Origin: Candidatus Zixiibacteriota bacterium
GTDB taxonomy: Bacteria; Zixibacteria; MSB-5A5; RBG-16-43-9
Assembly (NCBI GenBank): GCA_030692925.1
Contig: JAUYBY010000013.1
Span: 1 to 57,285 of the forward strand
Direction: 5' to 3'
Length of the DNA: 57,285 bases
The position numbers were made by a program, and so were the translations under genes. Each line of letters begins with the position of its first letter. The stretch's first letter is position 1. The notes under the pieces are model-generated. The model saw only the letters and a program-made list of their open reading frames with translations. It was not told the DNA's origin and searched no databases. Of the stretch, positions 8,425 through 16,994 are shown piece by piece.

Positions 8425-8560
8425 GTAGGGGAGGGGCTTGTTGAGCTTTGCGAAATCCCGCTTTGCTGGGTCCCCTCCCGTTTCTTACCGCCTATGAGCG
8501 ACCATACGGTTCGACAGGCTCACCGTCCTGAGCATAGCCGAAGGAAGGGTTGCCCCTATG
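8425..8560. repeat. Composite palindromic region between pdxJ and the M16 peptidase gene
   Basis: It begins GTAGGGG and ends TGCCCCTATG. Inside are GAGGGGCTTG and CCCCTCCC arms and a second unit GTTCGACAGGCTCA / CCTGAGC...GAAGGA. It occupies the gap between two convergent genes; I see no coding potential. Confidence 0.55.
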
Positions 8561-8569
8561 CGAATTGTT

Positions 8570-11179
8570 TCAATCTTTTTTCCCCACAACTGCTAAAACA
8601 TAATTTTTGGTATCCAGATATTTTTGTGCCGCCTCTTTAACCATCTCTTTGGTCACCGCTCTTATTTTCTCCAGGTGCTTTTCATCATAATCATAACCAG
8701 CGCCTAAAAACTCATTTACCCCCATATAGTAAGCCTGATTTATCCGGGAGAGTCTGTAAAAAAGAAGGTTTCCCCACAGGGAGTTCTTCGCTGTTTCCAG
8801 CTCCTTTTCGGATGCAAGATTATTTCTCAACTGGTCAATCTCATTTAAAATCCCATCCAGAGCTTCTTTATAATTTTTGGGTCTGGTTCCAATGGAGGCA
8901 ATAAACCAGCCTAAATCTTTATCGAAGCTGACTGAGGAGCCAACTGAATAAGCCAGCCCCTTTTTTTCTCTTAAATTCAACCCCAATCTGGTGGAAAGAA
9001 TTGAGTTTGCTACCTCTAAGGCTGGAGCCTCTGGATTATCTATTCCCGGCAGGAGATTTCCTAAATATATGTATACTTGCTCTTTCTTCATCTCCTTTTT
9101 AACCTCTGCAGGTGAGGTTATCATTTTAGGTTGAGGGATGGATGGGGAGCTGAAATCGGTTGAAGGAATATCTCCAAAATTGTTTTTTATTAAAGCCAAG
9201 ACCTTATCCGGGGGAAGGCTGGTGACCACGGTCAAAATCATATTCTTGGGAGAGTAGAATTTTTTATGAAAATCGATCAAGTCTGTCTGGGTTATAGAGC
9301 TAATAGTATTCTCATCTCCGAGCACAGTCTTCCGATAAGGATGATCTTTGAAAAGCTCCGAATAAAAAAGGTTCCTGCAGGTCTGAGAGGTGGACTCACC
9401 TTCCCTTTTGATTATGCTCAAGATCTCAGTTCTGGTTTTCTCCACTTCATCCTGAGGAAATTTAGAGTTCTTCACCAGGTCGGACAGAAGCTCAACTCCC
9501 TGGTTGGCATACTCATCTAAGGTCTCAAAGCGGATGAAGGAATACAATCTGGAGGTATAAATATCGTCATAAGGGACATTCGGGTCGTCTGTTAATTTCA
9601 ATTGTGCCCCGATTGAGGCGAGCTCCTGAGTTATGGTCTCAGAGCTTCTTTTCGAAGTTCCCTTGTCTAACATTGAGTTGACAAAATTGACTATCCCGGT
9701 CTTACTGTAAGGCTCTGAAGCAGAGCGGGTTTTTCCCAATATATTCAAGGCAAAGACTCTTGAATCCGGATTGGAGCGGATTATAACTTCCAAGCCATTG
9801 GGCAGGGTTTCCTTCAGATATTTAGATTGAGAAGAAGAAGCGGACGACTCTTTTTTCTCAACTTTTGGCACAACCGCAGTGGCTATATATTTTGGCTCAG
9901 AGAAATATGTTTGAGATACTTTCTGAATTTTTTCCGGAGTGACTTTTTCCAGATTAGGGATATAAGATTCTAAGAAATCATATCCGCAGTTAACTAAAGT
10001 CGAGGCTATGGTCATCCCATAGATATAGAGCTTTTCTTCCTGGTAATATAAATCCGCTTTTGTAGAGACGATTGTATTCCTAATGGTTGATGGATCAAGT
10101 TTTTTTCTGGTTAGATTTTTCAGGGTCTGGTCAGTGACGATAAGAATCCTCTCTATCTTCTGAGGTGAGTCAGTCAGGATGGAGATATTCAGGGCTGAAA
10201 ATTCCTTCTGTGTTTCTAAGTTGGCAGAAAGGTCAATTATTAGAGGCTCTTTTTCGCTGGTCAAGGCTTTGTACAGGGGAGAGGTCTCTCCCGAATTTAA
10301 GATTCTGGTCATAAGGTCAAAAGCAAAATAATCCGGATCGGAAAAATGAGGGGCTTTAAAGGATAGATTCAGGTAGCAGTTTTTAGTATCGACTTCTTTG
10401 TATTTGACGAGCTTGTCTTCAGGCGGAGTGTAGACAATCTTTTCCAGTGGGGGAAGAGGCTTGACCGGAATGTTGCCGAAACATTTTTCAACTAAGCTAA
10501 GCATTTTATCCATCTCAAAGTCTCCCATTAGCAAAATCACCATGTTATTCGGTTTATAGTAGGTCTGGTAATACTGGATGATGTCCTCTTTTGGTATGGT
10601 GGCTATTATATTTTCATACCCTAATACCGGACGGGCATACGGAGTGCCTGGGTAGGCTTGCGCATCAAAAAACTTTTCCACCTGATAGTCAACGTTGTCC
10701 TCATCCTTTTTTATCTCCTCGATCACTATATTTCTTTCCTTGGCAAGCTCCGAGTCCGGGAAGATAGAGTTGAAAAGCATATCTGACTGGATATCCAGCC
10801 CATCCTGGATGAACTCCCTGGGCATTATCACCAGATAGCAGGTCAGCTCCTTTCTCGTAAAAGCGTTGAAAAAAGAAGAGCCTTTGCTTTTTATCTCCTC
10901 GGATATCTGCTCCCTGGTTCTGCGTTTTGTCCCGTCAAAAAGAAGATGTTCCAGAAGATGGGTCACTCCATTGTTATATTCGGTCTCATATTTGCTGCCA
11001 GCATTAACATAAATCATCGAAGAGATCAAAGGGTTAGCATGCTTTTCCTTCAAGATGACTTTCATCCCGTTGGATAAAGTGAAAACAGAAGCTTTGTTCT
11101 CCTCGAAGCCTTGAGACAGAATTGCCTGAGCAGAAAAGATTACAAGTGCAAGACCGATAATTAAGTCTTTCTTGAACAT
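8570..11179 (-). CDS. Secreted M16-family zinc metallopeptidase (two-domain, insulinase-like)
   Basis: 869 residues with an N-terminal signal peptide (LIIGLALVIFSAQAILS). The first M16 unit (about 30-430) has the inverted zinc motif HLLEH at residues 74-78 and the downstream acidic stretch ERNIVIEEIKKDEDN that supplies the third ligand. The second unit (about 450-869) is homologous but reads NFVNSMLDKGTSKR where HxxEH would be, so it is non-catalytic, the usual split in bacterial M16B tandem proteins, which close like a clam around peptide substrates. AAGGAGG precedes the ATG. It appears monocistronic. Confidence 0.9.
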   Translation of the reverse strand: MFKKDLIIGLALVIFSAQAILSQGFEENKASVFTLSNGMKVILKEKHANPLISSMIYVNAGSKYETEYNNGVTHLLEHLLFDGTKRRTREQISEEIKSKGSSFFNAFTRKELTCYLVIMPREFIQDGLDIQSDMLFNSIFPDSELAKERNIVIEEIKKDEDNVDYQVEKFFDAQAYPGTPYARPVLGYENIIATIPKEDIIQYYQTYYKPNNMVILLMGDFEMDKMLSLVEKCFGNIPVKPLPPLEKIVYTPPEDKLVKYKEVDTKNCYLNLSFKAPHFSDPDYFAFDLMTRILNSGETSPLYKALTSEKEPLIIDLSANLETQKEFSALNISILTDSPQKIERILIVTDQTLKNLTRKKLDPSTIRNTIVSTKADLYYQEEKLYIYGMTIASTLVNCGYDFLESYIPNLEKVTPEKIQKVSQTYFSEPKYIATAVVPKVEKKESSASSSQSKYLKETLPNGLEVIIRSNPDSRVFALNILGKTRSASEPYSKTGIVNFVNSMLDKGTSKRSSETITQELASIGAQLKLTDDPNVPYDDIYTSRLYSFIRFETLDEYANQGVELLSDLVKNSKFPQDEVEKTRTEILSIIKREGESTSQTCRNLFYSELFKDHPYRKTVLGDENTISSITQTDLIDFHKKFYSPKNMILTVVTSLPPDKVLALIKNNFGDIPSTDFSSPSIPQPKMITSPAEVKKEMKKEQVYIYLGNLLPGIDNPEAPALEVANSILSTRLGLNLREKKGLAYSVGSSVSFDKDLGWFIASIGTRPKNYKEALDGILNEIDQLRNNLASEKELETAKNSLWGNLLFYRLSRINQAYYMGVNEFLGAGYDYDEKHLEKIRAVTKEMVKEAAQKYLDTKNYVLAVVGKKD

Positions 11180-11407
11180 GAAAACCTCCTTAAAATAGTT
11201 TTGAAGAATTACGTGAAAGGGACAGACATTGTCAAGAAGATTTAGTTTTCTGTTTTTGGGATTTTAGGGACAGCATTCATCTTTGATAGATTCTGCCTTC
11301 CCCTTTTTTGCGCTGGAACAACCCGTTGATGTTTGAAACCAAAATAAAAGCAAAAACAGGGTCAAAAAGGTTTTGCCTTGGGTTGTTAAAGTCAGCTGAT
11401 CAGAACG
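11180..11407. other. Gap between two minus-strand genes
   Basis: No gene seen. It contains AACAACCC (11332-11339) matched by GGGTTGTT (11386-11393) with an inner CAAAAAC/GGTTTTG pair, which could fold after the sigma54-activator transcript. TTGACA on the minus strand near 11230 is a weak promoter candidate for the M16 gene, with no good -10. Confidence 0.35.
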
Positions 11408-14299
11408 TTATTTTTCAGGGGCTTGAAGCTTGTACTGCTTCATCTTGAATCTCAAGGAGGATTCCGGGATTTTTAAGGAGAAGGCTGCGGATTTTTTCAC
11501 CCAGTTGTTCTCGATCAAAGCCTTGAGGATATATTGCTTCTCTAAAACGGAGAGTCTCTCATACAAAGACAGGTTCTCTTTTTTCAGCTCGTTGGGCAGG
11601 GGGAACTTATCCGACAGAAGCTCTTCCAACATAAATTCATCGCTCTGGTTGTAGGCTAAAAGCCTTTTGGTCTCATTCTCCAGTTCGCGCACGTTCCCGG
11701 GCCAATCGTATTCGGAATAAAGCTCCAGGATCAGAGGTTTAAGGGAAAGCGCTTTCTGGTCGCCGTTGGAATGTTTCCTTATGAAATGGTCCACCAGCAA
11801 AGGTATATCCTCTTTCCTTTCCCTCAAGGGCAGAAGCTTCAGATTAACGGTGTTCAACCTGAAATACAGGTCCTTGCGGAAACGGCCCTGCGCTACTTCC
11901 TCTTCTAAGTTCTTATTGGTGGAGGTAACGATCCGGATGTCTATCTTCTTTTGCTTGATCTCGCCCAGGCGGGTGATGACTTTTTCCTCCAGTACCCTGA
12001 GCAGTTTTATCTGGATTGAAGGACTTAGATCCCCGATCTCGTCCAGATAAAGAGTACCTCCATCTGCTTCCTCGAAAAGTCCTTTTTTATCAAAGGTGGC
12101 ACCGGTATAAGCGCCTTTTTTATGTCCGAAAAGCTCAGATTCAAGCAGAGGTTCAGGCAAAGCAGCGCAGTTGACTGCCACGAAGTTCTTGTCTTTTCGA
12201 TTGCTGGAATAATGCAATGCCTTAGCTAAGAAATCCTTGCCTGTGCCGGTCTCGCCCTCGAACAGAACCGAAAGGTTCGTATCCTTGATCTGCTCCAATC
12301 TCCACAGAATCTTGAGCATCCGGCTGTTCTGGGTGATGATCTGGGAAAAGGAGCATTTCTCTTCCAGGATTTTCCTCAAACGGAGATTATCCGCCTGCAG
12401 ACCCTTTTTCTGAAGCTCAGAAAGTTTCAAAGCCAGAAGGTCTGCAAAGGCTACAGCAAAGTTCAGTTCCTTCTGGTTGAAAGAGGTAAAGTTATCCACC
12501 CGGTCGAGGTAGATGTAACCACAAACCTCTTCCCCGGTCAAAAGAGGAATTAAAAGAAGAGTATTTATCTTTCCGTTTTCCATGACCTTTTGAACTGAAG
12601 ACGAATGAGTGAAGATCAGGGGTTTCAAGGTATTATTCTGGACCCTCTCAGAGGAAGAATCCAGGGGGTTTGAAGGAACCAAATTTTTGGTTAAGGTTTT
12701 GGCTTTATCCGGTTCTAAGTTGTATAATGAAGGAAAGTAAAACTCTTCGCCTCCATTTCTGTAAACTATAAATCCCCTTTCTCCCTTGACCTTCTCAGCT
12801 AAGAGCCTTAAGCTGTCATCCAGACTTCCTGCCTGGATACCCTGATATTCCGTGTCTGAAAAGTATTTGCGGAAAAGCTTGAATTCGTTTTCTGCAGAAA
12901 GGCTTTTCTGGCTTAAGGTTTTCTCGATTTTTTCTCTCAGATTTCTGCAGGAGGAAAGCTTCTCTTCCTCAGCTTGTTCCTTGAAAAGCTTCTCCGCCCG
13001 GTCCAGAGCATACAGGGAATCTTCAAAATTGCTCAGGTCCAGTTCTATTTCTGCCAGGGAAAGCTCGCAGATCCCTTCAAAATATTTCAAACCTAAATTA
13101 ACAGAGAGTTTTTTAGCTCTGCTCAGGTAATCAGATCTCTCTTGATGATCGAACACCTCAGTCAAAGATAAAGCCTGATAAACTCTTATCTGTTCGTATC
13201 TGGCGTTGATTTCGTCCAGGAGATTGACGCTTTTCTCGAAAGCTTGTCTGGATTTATCTTTTTCTTTTTTCAGATCATAAATCTGCCCCAGAACCTTGTA
13301 AGCCAACCCTTGCTCCAACCTTTCGCCAATAGCCTCTGAAACCCTGAGGGATTTTTCGCCGCTCTCCAAGGCTTTGTCCAGTTCACCTTTTTCCAGCTCT
13401 AAATCAGCTAAAAGCCTGTAGCTCTGGCTGATTATTGCGCTCTGAGGCGCTATTTTCTCACCTATTTTGATAGCTTCAAGATAACAGGCTTCTGCCTCTC
13501 CTAAGTTACCCTGCTGAAAATAAAGCTCACCCTGATATTCGTAATAGATAGCTAAATCCCTCAAGGATTCTTTTCTCTCAAGTAGCTCGTAAGCTTTGTG
13601 CAAATAAGATGAGGCTGGTTTGAACTTCCTTCTTAGAAGTTTGAGGTACCCTAAGGAGAGAAGGGAGTGAATAAGATATACCTCCTGCCCTGGCTCTTTT
13701 GTCATCTTGATATTAGACAGAAGACACTTTTCAGCCGCATCCAGTTCTCCGCTTAAAGTATAGACCCTTCCCAGGTTTCTCTGGATAGCACCGAGAGTGA
13801 CCCGATCATTCCTTTTTTCTAAATATGGTATGCATTCCTTCAAATATTCTGCAGCCCGGGCATAATCTGAGCGGATGAAATATATCTGGGCAAGCTTGTT
13901 ATAAGCCTGCACAATCCCCTTTTCATCACTTATCCTTCTGCAGGTGGCGATGGCATCTCTGAACTCCTCCTCAGCCTCCTTTAACCGGCCCAGGGCGAGA
14001 TAGGATTTGCCCAGAACAGTTTGCACCTGAGCTATCCTTCTGTTTTCCAGGGTATTTCTTAAGAGCTCAAAGGCCCTTTCCCCGTTTTCCAGGGACTCCT
14101 CATATTTTGCCAGTCCGTAAAGAGTCAGTGCTGAAAGATAATAGAATACCCCCTTCTCCAAAGAGTGAAGATTAAAACCTCCTTGGATCTCAATCTCCTT
14201 GAGCTGGTCCCACGCATCACTGTATCTGTCTTTCTCTAAAAGCGGCTCAATCTGCTCAAGTTTTTGAATTAAGGATAAACCTTCTACCTTCTCCTTCAT
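11408..14299 (-). CDS. Sigma54-dependent transcriptional activator with N-terminal TPR array and GAF domain
   Basis: 963 residues. Residues about 10-450 are tandem tetratricopeptide helices (AAEYLKECIPYLEKR, EAEACYLEAIKIGEK, QAFEKSVNLLDEI). About 480-650 is a GAF-like domain (LLIPLLTGEEVCGYIYLDRV). About 660-890 is the AAA+ core with Walker A GETGTGKD, the sigma54-contacting loop GAYTGA (a known variant of GAFTGA), Walker B GGTLYLDEIGDL and the FRKDLYFRLN motif. The C-terminus holds a Fis-type HTH (SAAFSLKIPESSLRFKMKQY). It should drive open-complex formation at sigma54 promoters in response to a ligand or protein seen by the TPR/GAF part. It overlaps the upstream small secreted-protein gene by ATGA. 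Confidence 0.93.
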   Translation of the reverse strand: MKEKVEGLSLIQKLEQIEPLLEKDRYSDAWDQLKEIEIQGGFNLHSLEKGVFYYLSALTLYGLAKYEESLENGERAFELLRNTLENRRIAQVQTVLGKSYLALGRLKEAEEEFRDAIATCRRISDEKGIVQAYNKLAQIYFIRSDYARAAEYLKECIPYLEKRNDRVTLGAIQRNLGRVYTLSGELDAAEKCLLSNIKMTKEPGQEVYLIHSLLSLGYLKLLRRKFKPASSYLHKAYELLERKESLRDLAIYYEYQGELYFQQGNLGEAEACYLEAIKIGEKIAPQSAIISQSYRLLADLELEKGELDKALESGEKSLRVSEAIGERLEQGLAYKVLGQIYDLKKEKDKSRQAFEKSVNLLDEINARYEQIRVYQALSLTEVFDHQERSDYLSRAKKLSVNLGLKYFEGICELSLAEIELDLSNFEDSLYALDRAEKLFKEQAEEEKLSSCRNLREKIEKTLSQKSLSAENEFKLFRKYFSDTEYQGIQAGSLDDSLRLLAEKVKGERGFIVYRNGGEEFYFPSLYNLEPDKAKTLTKNLVPSNPLDSSSERVQNNTLKPLIFTHSSSVQKVMENGKINTLLLIPLLTGEEVCGYIYLDRVDNFTSFNQKELNFAVAFADLLALKLSELQKKGLQADNLRLRKILEEKCSFSQIITQNSRMLKILWRLEQIKDTNLSVLFEGETGTGKDFLAKALHYSSNRKDKNFVAVNCAALPEPLLESELFGHKKGAYTGATFDKKGLFEEADGGTLYLDEIGDLSPSIQIKLLRVLEEKVITRLGEIKQKKIDIRIVTSTNKNLEEEVAQGRFRKDLYFRLNTVNLKLLPLRERKEDIPLLVDHFIRKHSNGDQKALSLKPLILELYSEYDWPGNVRELENETKRLLAYNQSDEFMLEELLSDKFPLPNELKKENLSLYERLSVLEKQYILKALIENNWVKKSAAFSLKIPESSLRFKMKQYKLQAPEK

Positions 14300-14595
14300 T
14301 TCTTCCTAGGTAAAGAGTAATTGTTGACTGATAGGTCTTTCTTGACCACTTCTTGTTTCTTCTCTACCACCAGTATAAAAACGCCGGAATTGTACGGCAA
14401 TACCGAGTAAAAATAAGCACTGTTCCGTACAGGGACGGAATATGGTTGCTTGATGATGGTAGGGTTGGACTTAACCTCATCCCAGGGATGTTCCGGAATT
14501 GGTTCATTCGGGCCTGGACCAGCATAGATCAGAGTGATTAAAGGTGAGAGGAAAAGAAGGATCAAAAAGGCTATCAGCCACTTCTTGAAGGTCAT
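14296..14595 (-). CDS. Small secreted protein, coupled to the sigma54 activator
   Basis: 99 residues with a hydrophobic signal peptide (KKWLIAFLILLFLSPLITLI) followed by a short mature part rich in Pro, Asn and Tyr (GPGPNEPIPEHPWDEV, then SAYFYSVLPYNSGVFIL). No family recognised. It has a strong AAAGGAGG ribosome-binding site, and its stop overlaps the start of the TPR-sigma54 activator (ATGA), so both are made from one transcript, secreted protein first. It could be a signal or partner sensed by the TPR regulator (inference). Confidence 0.65.
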   Translation of the reverse strand: MTFKKWLIAFLILLFLSPLITLIYAGPGPNEPIPEHPWDEVKSNPTIIKQPYSVPVRNSAYFYSVLPYNSGVFILVVEKKQEVVKKDLSVNNYSLPRKK

Positions 14596-14816
14596 CTGTT
14601 TCGCCTCCTTTGGCCTTTTAAGGGTTTTTCTTTACCTACAATACTATCTGTAGCGCAAAATTGTCAAAGAAAAGAATTTAAAAGAGCTTTTAAACCAATA
14701 ATAATTTAGCTAATTATTCAAGCTTGTCAAGTCTTTTTTTTCGAAACCTATTCCAATAAAGTTCTTGCGCTTCAATAAATTATACGAAGATAAGATGTTA
14801 AGTTTATAAACTGATC
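14596..14816. other. Leader/promoter region of the small secreted protein-activator operon
   Basis: No gene seen. It carries two promoter candidates on the minus strand and the near-palindrome AATAATT-TAGCT-AATTATT around 14701-14719. Confidence 0.4.
14703..14730 (-). promoter_or_regulatory. Promoter for the secreted protein-sigma54 activator operon
   Basis: Read on the minus strand: TTGACA (14730-14725), 16-nt spacer, TAAATT (14708-14703). The -10 sits inside an A/T-rich inverted repeat (AATAATT...AATTATT), a possible operator. A second candidate nearer the gene is TTGACA (14667-14662) with TATTGT at 18-nt spacing. Confidence 0.5.
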
Positions 14817-16805
14817 TCATTTATATTCCCCATCCAACCCTACCCCCTTCTCCGCTTCTAATGGTTTTTCAGTATTCAACCCCTTTTGGGTCCAGAGGGT
14901 GCTGTCCTTGGCAAAAGGTTTAGAATAAGTGTCTTTTCCCCCAGTGTCGAGGAATAAGCCTAAACAGAGCATATAATCCCTTATTGTTCCTCTGGAGGTT
15001 ATGTTGGCTCTGCCTAAGGTTGTCTGGGCGGAAACGTTGTAAATGTCATTCCCGGATTTGTCCCAGAAAATCCCGATTCCGTTATCGTTCCCTCCTCCTA
15101 AGCTCAGGTTGGGTGCATCATAGATATCATCTCCAGACTCATCTATTAAGACCCCTAAGGTGAAATCATGTCCTGCTCCGATTGCCATATTCATGCTTGC
15201 CTTATAGTGATCATTTCCACCGGCATCATACAAAACCCCACAGCCGAAATGTGCGCCGCTTCCCTGAACGTACCAGACTCCGTTATAACTATCATTCCCT
15301 TTTTCATCCCACAAAATTCCCAGAGCATACCAGTAAGCGCACCCTTGGGCAAAAAGCCCGGCTGAATACCGGTCATCTCCCTCCATATCTATCAGCATTC
15401 CTATACCTCCTGCCCAGGAATGACCATCTAAGAAATCTGCTCTTCTGCCAAAACCCACACCTTGAGCCATTGAGTCGTTGTGCTTATCTGTCTGGGCTGA
15501 AGGGAAATCTATTTGGGTGTCATTGGCGTTATATTGATCATTTCCTTTAGAGTCAATCAAAATCCCGATTCCTTTGGTGTATCCAAAACCCTGAGAACAG
15601 AGAAATGTGTTGTAAGTATCATTTCCTTCCAAATCTGATAATATTCCAATACCGAATTGTCCAGAACCCTGGGAAGAGGTATAAGAATCATAAGTCTCAT
15701 CCCCTTCATAATCCACTAAGACTCCTACTCCAAAACATCCAGCCCCCTGAGAGAGATTAACTGCCTGATATTCATCTTTCCCCTTCATATCCACTAAGAA
15801 TCCGTAGCCGAAGGTACCTGCTCCAAAAGATGGCTTGGTTTTGTTGGTTGAAAGGTATTTGTCATCACCCGATTTATCTATTAAAATCGATATCGGGTAA
15901 GAATAAAACCGGTTTGCGCCCCCGCTCTCATAGGAATCATCCCCGCTTAAGTCTATGATTATGAAATAATCTGCCTCAGGATAATTATCATCAGTGCCAT
16001 TTGAGACTATTATCTTGCCCAGAGGGGTGTTGTAAGAGAAATTAAATTTCTTGTCTGTGGTAAAATTATAGAGACTGTCTTTTACCAAGTCAACTGCCCC
16101 GGCTAAATCCTCAGCCCCGGTATAAAGGTATTTATAATCAACGTAATGCAAAAAATCGTAAAACTCCGGGGTAGCCAGGTCCTCGTCTGAGCTTAAAAGC
16201 CTTGTCGATTGGTCAAAGAGCTTCTCCATATCAAATTTCTTCTCTGCTTTCTCGAAAGCTAAATTTCTCCATTTCAAAGCATCTAAAGAGGCATAGATTA
16301 AAAGAGCCACCTGTTGGGAAATCTCCTCTGGAACTTCCTGAGTCCTCTTTTTCAACTTTTTAGCTTCGCCGGAGGAGAGTTTTTTGCCCATCTTAATAAA
16401 AAGGGAGTCGATGGATTCATAAAGCGCATCTTTGCTTTTGATCTTCTTCAGATTTTCATCTAAAGGATTACCGACGAGACCCCTTCTTACCCCTTCGGCT
16501 ATTCTCAAAGAAGCAAAGCCGATAAGATTTTTTAGGGAGCGTGAATTTGAGGCTAAATAGTTTTTGAAATTCGAGGTGTAATAAGGTATCTTGAAAAAGT
16601 TCTGGTGATATAAGGTGAAAAGCGGCAGCAAGAATTCATCCCCTCCGAAATTGGACATATCATAATAATCAAATTTCAGAGTCTCCTTGGTTAATCCCAC
16701 TGCCTTCAGCGGCTTCTCAAATGGGTCTTCTTTTTCACCAGCAAAATTCGTGGAGATAAAAATGAGTAATAAAACCACGAGAATGAACCAAACTGATTTT
16801 TTCAT
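14817..16805 (-). CDS. Secreted protein with a C-terminal array of twelve D-x2-G-x-D-x-Y repeats
   Basis: 662 residues from ATG 16805, chosen because AGGAGG lies just upstream and MKKSVWFILVVLLLIFIST is a clean signal peptide; a start at 16838 would put 11 polar residues before it. Residues up to about 280 are helical and unrecognised. The rest is a repeat array with core [ILVF]-x-D-x2-G-[DNK]-[DE]-x-Y, for example ILIDKSGDDKYLS, VLVDYEGDETYDS, ILSDLEGNDTYNT, ILWDEKGNDSYNG and VLYDAGGNDHYKA, twelve copies about 30 residues apart, linked by Q-G-x-G-x3-G-x-G. The Asp/Asn-rich turns suggest a calcium-stabilised beta-solenoid, loosely like RTX. Function unknown; probably exported to the periplasm or surface. 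Confidence 0.75.
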   Translation of the reverse strand: MKKSVWFILVVLLLIFISTNFAGEKEDPFEKPLKAVGLTKETLKFDYYDMSNFGGDEFLLPLFTLYHQNFFKIPYYTSNFKNYLASNSRSLKNLIGFASLRIAEGVRRGLVGNPLDENLKKIKSKDALYESIDSLFIKMGKKLSSGEAKKLKKRTQEVPEEISQQVALLIYASLDALKWRNLAFEKAEKKFDMEKLFDQSTRLLSSDEDLATPEFYDFLHYVDYKYLYTGAEDLAGAVDLVKDSLYNFTTDKKFNFSYNTPLGKIIVSNGTDDNYPEADYFIIIDLSGDDSYESGGANRFYSYPISILIDKSGDDKYLSTNKTKPSFGAGTFGYGFLVDMKGKDEYQAVNLSQGAGCFGVGVLVDYEGDETYDSYTSSQGSGQFGIGILSDLEGNDTYNTFLCSQGFGYTKGIGILIDSKGNDQYNANDTQIDFPSAQTDKHNDSMAQGVGFGRRADFLDGHSWAGGIGMLIDMEGDDRYSAGLFAQGCAYWYALGILWDEKGNDSYNGVWYVQGSGAHFGCGVLYDAGGNDHYKASMNMAIGAGHDFTLGVLIDESGDDIYDAPNLSLGGGNDNGIGIFWDKSGNDIYNVSAQTTLGRANITSRGTIRDYMLCLGLFLDTGGKDTYSKPFAKDSTLWTQKGLNTEKPLEAEKGVGLDGEYK

Positions 16806-16836
16806 AAACACCTCCTGAGGATTTGTTTTATTAGCC

Positions 16837-16865
16837 AAAATAACCTTCTAACTGGGTTATGTCAA
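16837..16865 (-). promoter_or_regulatory. Promoter of the repeat-protein gene
   Basis: Minus strand: TTGACA (16865-16860), 17-nt spacer, TATTTT (16842-16837). Transcription would start about 25 bases before the ATG at 16805. Confidence 0.65.
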
Positions 16866-16884
16866 ATTCAATTATGTTTTTGTT

Positions 16885-16912
16885 GTAGGGGCACGACATG
16901 TCCGGCCCCTAC
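16885..16912. repeat. Palindromic element, GTAGGGGC family
   Basis: Arms GTAGGGGC and GCCCCTAC enclose the short palindromic core ACGACATGTCCG. It lies between the divergent promoters of the repeat-protein gene and the EndoQ-like gene. Confidence 0.75.
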
Positions 16913-16936
16913 AAAGAAAATCTAATTACATTTCAG

Positions 16937-16965
16937 TTGACAAAAAGAAAAGCAGGTGGTATAAT
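16937..16965 (+). promoter_or_regulatory. Consensus promoter of the EndoQ-like gene
   Basis: TTGACA (16937-16942), 17-nt spacer, TATAAT (16960-16965): a perfect sigma70 consensus. The start would be near 16972, leaving a leader of only about 23 bases with no recognisable Shine-Dalgarno. Confidence 0.8.
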
Positions 16966-16994
16966 TTTAAAAATCTTTTTCTTGTATAACCAAT

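Noticed and set aside
8570..11179. Missing HxxEH in the second half of the M16 protein as a sign of gene decay
   Set aside because: Loss of the zinc motif in one half is the normal state of tandem M16 proteins.
15168..15550. Open frames antisense to the repeat-protein gene
   Set aside because: They arise from the repetitive codons of the minus-strand gene; no ribosome-binding sites and no family resemblance.
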